Positions 61,725 to 64,000 of a stretch of 64,000 nucleotides of DNA are shown piece by piece. The stretch comes from Pseudocitrobacter corydidari (lineage in GTDB: Bacteria; Pseudomonadota; Gammaproteobacteria; Enterobacterales; Enterobacteriaceae). The translations under genes were made by a program, and so were the position numbers. The notes under the pieces were generated by a model. That model was not told where the DNA came from. It did no database searches and saw only the letters and a program-made list of their open reading frames with translations. Numbering within the stretch: the first letter of the stretch is position 1; the number at the start of each line of letters is the position of its first letter. Location: assembly GCF_021172065.1 (NCBI RefSeq), contig NZ_CP087880.1, positions 4,874,583 to 4,938,582 of the forward strand, given 5' to 3'.

Positions 61725-62126
61725 ATGGCAAAGCATTTAAGTAGAAGAGATATCGATTATATACTTTATTCAATCACCGAGTGGAACATGAAAAGCGACA
61801 AGCTAACTTGGGACAACTTATGCAAAAAAGTATCAAGAAAGATCGGGAAAACCCCAACAAGGCAATCCTTATATACACACAAAGAAATCGTAAATTTATA
61901 CATGGCTAAAAAGAAGGCTATCAGGCAGAAAGTTGATCTCGTTGACAAACCATCCAGCATTAAAAAAGCCTACGAAAAGATCGATAAATTAGAAATCAAA
62001 GTTGCAGAACTGTCTAACCTGAACAATATACTGCAAGAGAATATAGCTAAGCTACAGTACTCTTGTTATCTCAAAGGGATTAAAGAACACGAAATTGAAG
62101 AAAACTTTCCCATCATTAAAAGATAA
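61725..62126 (+). CDS. small coiled-coil protein of the recombinase operon
   Basis: 133 aa. N-terminal basic region (MAKHLSRRDIDYILYSITEW, KVSRKIGKTPTRQSLYTHKEI) that looks HTH-like, then a coiled coil at about 80-115 (KAYEKIDKLEIKVAELSNLNNILQENIAKLQ). Eight bases after the large recombinase, with GGAGAGAG before the ATG. Size, position and shape recall the accessory TnpC of Tn554 and the third protein of gamma-mobile-trio islands; identity unproven. Confidence 0.72.
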   Translation: MAKHLSRRDIDYILYSITEWNMKSDKLTWDNLCKKVSRKIGKTPTRQSLYTHKEIVNLYMAKKKAIRQKVDLVDKPSSIKKAYEKIDKLEIKVAELSNLNNILQENIAKLQYSCYLKGIKEHEIEENFPIIKR

Positions 62127-62217
62127 TATTGATAGGTTTTAACTATTGACATGATTGAATATTATGCTAATTGTATAGACAGAAATACGGACGTTAACAA
62201 TTGCAAGGATGCATATT

Positions 62218-62637
62218 ATGGAAAAATTAAATAGCATGGAGCGTTTTCTAATACTTTTTGAACGCTTCATTAAAAAGCTCGAAGAGTCTGGATTGTCTGA
62301 GTCAGACATATTAGAAAAGTCTTACCTTTTCTGTGTAGGTTTTTATATCAAGTATAAAAATGACATTGATAATATGGAGTTAGCTAATAGAGATGTTGTT
62401 TTATCTTTTATGCTTACCTCTTATTACTGCTTTATTAATAATGTTGAAAAAAGAGTAATCGATGCTGATAAAATAAGAAGAATGTGTGGATTACTCATTC
62501 ACTTCATCATGAAGAACAAAGCTAATTCAGAAACTGTTTTTATAACAGAAAAAAGAAAATATGATCGTTCTGTATTGGCAAGGTCATTAAAAGAAAGAAA
62601 TCTCAACTATATGGCGAACAATAATAAAAACACTTAA
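62218..62637 (+). CDS. hypothetical protein
   Basis: 139 aa, all-helical in appearance, with no membrane segment and no family recognised. ATG 62218 is eight bases after AAGGA (62205-62209); ATG 62209 overlaps that site and is rejected. A Lys/Arg-rich end (EKRKYDRSVLARSLKERNLNY) may bind nucleic acid. Ends at a strong terminator. Confidence 0.55.
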   Translation: MEKLNSMERFLILFERFIKKLEESGLSESDILEKSYLFCVGFYIKYKNDIDNMELANRDVVLSFMLTSYYCFINNVEKRVIDADKIRRMCGLLIHFIMKNKANSETVFITEKRKYDRSVLARSLKERNLNYMANNNKNT

Positions 62638-62669
62638 AACAGAATCTGTTCCTATATAGATTCTGTTTT
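62636..62669. terminator. Bidirectional terminator
   Basis: Perfect 12-bp stem AAAACAGAATCT/AGATTCTGTTTT (62636-62647, 62658-62669) between convergent genes. Confidence 0.88.
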
Positions 62670-62688
62670 AAATATAAGATGCTTAATT

Positions 62689-63267
62689 TCATGCTGCATT
62701 CAAGTTCTGATCAAAGATCTCCATCCATTGATTAAGTTGTTCTTTGAGATCATTAATGCCCTTGCTTGAATTAAAAGAATCATTACGAGGATAGAACCGA
62801 ATATGCCACTCTGGTTTACGAATGTCTTTTACACGGATAAAGAGACCTGTATCAGCGATGTTTTGACCTAATGTTTTGCCGTTTTCACTGATACCCTTTA
62901 AACCACCACCTGAAATTTCGCCACCATGTGTGATGTTGTAGCTCCATTCTTTAATATCATCAAAAGAATAAGTATTTGCTCCTTCGCTATTTTTAAGAAA
63001 GACCTCTTGTTTATTTGTGTCTAACCGGATTTCACAATCATTGAATTTATGAAGATAGACCCCATCATTATTGTCGTTAAGATAATTGACTGTTGCAGAG
63101 TTATTCTTTCTGACAACATATTTGCCATATGCTGTAGCCAGAAGCATTGCACTGACGAAAAACAGAGGTACCCAATAAACTGACATAACCTTAGCACCCC
63201 CAAAATAAGCAACAAAAACAGGGAGTGCAATCGCCAGTAATACACGCTTCATCATGAAGTATTTCAT
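62689..63267 (-). CDS. membrane protein resembling DUF4755
   Basis: 192 aa. Two hydrophobic helices at about 6-22 and 27-46, then a cytoplasmic beta-rich domain with SFDDIKEWSYNITHGGEISGGGLKG and PEWHIRFYPRND, which I associate with the DUF4755 family of phage and island proteins. ATG 63267 has AGGA seven to ten bases upstream; a longer frame to 63321 is not supported. Three CGATCGAT palindromes lie in its upstream region. Confidence 0.62.
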   Translation of the reverse strand: MKYFMMKRVLLAIALPVFVAYFGGAKVMSVYWVPLFFVSAMLLATAYGKYVVRKNNSATVNYLNDNNDGVYLHKFNDCEIRLDTNKQEVFLKNSEGANTYSFDDIKEWSYNITHGGEISGGGLKGISENGKTLGQNIADTGLFIRVKDIRKPEWHIRFYPRNDSFNSSKGINDLKEQLNQWMEIFDQNLNAA

Positions 63268-63389
63268 ACGTTTGTTCCTGTACGATGTAAAAAGAAATTG
63301 AAAATAGGCTAGTAAAATCAATCTATTAGCCTACATTTCGTTCAAGGTACATTTTGGACGAAGCGATAAAGTTATCAAATCATTTGTAC

Positions 63390-63459
63390 CGATCGATACT
63401 TTCATCTTGATAGTTTATTCCTATCATATGTGATTTATCGATCGATTGTGACGATCGAT
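63390..63459. promoter_or_regulatory. Triple CGATCGAT palindrome cluster
   Basis: Perfect copies at 63390-63397, 63439-63446 and 63452-63459, within the region between the two minus-strand genes at 62689 and 63507. The density of an identical 8-base palindrome suggests an operator; the cognate regulator is unknown. Confidence 0.5.
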
Positions 63460-63506
63460 TAATTATACTAAAATCAATGATATAGCTGTTTGCAGCAATA
63501 ATAATG

Positions 63507-64000
63507 CTAAATTTTAGACCTAAAACCGTTTGTTTTTGTAGCTTTTTCAACAGCAGAAAGAGGTGGTGTGTCTATAGGAAGGGGGATAGCCGAAAAAATC
63601 TTGGGGGGCTGCTTAAACGCCTTTAACAATGGATTACGTAGTTTTTTGATGGTGTTAACTATTTTGTCTACCCAGGGGATGGTTTCTATCCATCGCATCA
63701 CTACGTCCACATAGCTTTTACCTGTGGTTTTAACTTTCTCTTGATAGATATCATCTGCTACAGGCAAGACAGATAAAGGAAGCAGGGTGTTTTCTGCATC
63801 TATACCACCAAAAAAACTTACGGCATCAGCTTTCACTATCTTGATAATTTCTTCTGGGTTGGTTGCATTGAAGGCAATGGAAGCTTTTCTATCATCTACG
63901 ACAAGGGGATCAATGATGATGAACGGCTCTAAGTTTTTCCATGAATACTTTTTACCTAATTGGGATGCTTTGAATGAAATTTTGGCGTATTCAAATGAAA
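63507..64000 (-). CDS. hypothetical protein, partial (5' end beyond the window)
   Basis: The frame is open to the right window edge (codons in phase with 63998), giving at least 164 residues. Readable parts include KYSWKNLEPFIIIDPLVVDD, IAFNATNPEEIIKIVKADAV, and the terminal QPPKIFSAIPLPIDTPPLSA region. The ATG-like start at 63836 is an internal GTG, not the real start. No family recognised; the proline-rich tail is notable. Confidence 0.6.
   Translation of the reverse strand, partial: SFEYAKISFKASQLGKKYSWKNLEPFIIIDPLVVDDRKASIAFNATNPEEIIKIVKADAVSFFGGIDAENTLLPLSVLPVADDIYQEKVKTTGKSYVDVVMRWIETIPWVDKIVNTIKKLRNPLLKAFKQPPKIFSAIPLPIDTPPLSAVEKATKTNGFRSKI

Noticed and set aside
1..64000. tRNA or rRNA genes as island attachment sites
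   Set aside because: None recognised in the window; the left island edge abuts mutS instead.

Overview
The window is chromosomal DNA of an enterobacterium (family Enterobacteriaceae, near Escherichia, Salmonella, Citrobacter and Enterobacter). Protein sequences, lengths, start sites and gene order from csrB to mutS match the E. coli K-12 arrangement almost gene for gene. The genus cannot be fixed from this window.

Bases 1-50,100 are core genome, mostly G+C-rich with typical enterobacterial codon use. In order: the CsrA-titrating RNA csrB and yqcC-truC-yqcA; a glucarate operon gudP-gudX-gudD with a glycerate kinase (garK type) attached; barA, whose product drives csrB transcription through UvrY; rlmD; relA and mazG (no mazEF between them, a small membrane protein instead); pyrG-eno; queE and queD; cysJIH; a hokE/Sok type I toxin-antitoxin locus where K-12 has CRISPR-Cas; iap; a second siroheme synthase (cysG) leading cysDNC; ygbE, ftsB, ispD-ispF-truD-surE-pcm, nlpD and rpoS. 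Beyond rpoS the region is variable: an amino-sugar operon (Na+ symporter, NagB-like, NagA-like, ROK repressor); a MarR-regulated UbiX/UbiD-type hydroxyarylic acid decarboxylase operon; pphB; a Sel1-repeat protein; and mutS.

Bases about 50,050-64,000 (and beyond the right edge) are an A+T-rich genomic island. It begins inside the 5' end of mutS: the first 11 codons of mutS are not the conserved enterobacterial ones, which suggests that integration replaced them. The island carries a tyrosine integrase, an HNH-type protein with a HTH protein, two tandem promoter-hairpin-terminator units that look like small RNA genes, an orphan type IV prepilin-like protein among unrecognised membrane or exported proteins, and an overlapping operon of three different tyrosine recombinases plus a small coiled-coil protein. 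It continues with an unrecognised protein, a DUF4755-like membrane protein, and a gene cut by the window edge.

Functional links: cysDNC, cysH and cysIJ cover sulfate to sulfide, with cysG for the siroheme of CysI. gudD and garK handle the first and last steps of glucarate use. relA, rpoS, barA and csrB are global stress and carbon-storage regulators. The best candidates for something new are all in the island: the mutS 5' replacement, the recombinase trio and the paired ncRNA-like units.
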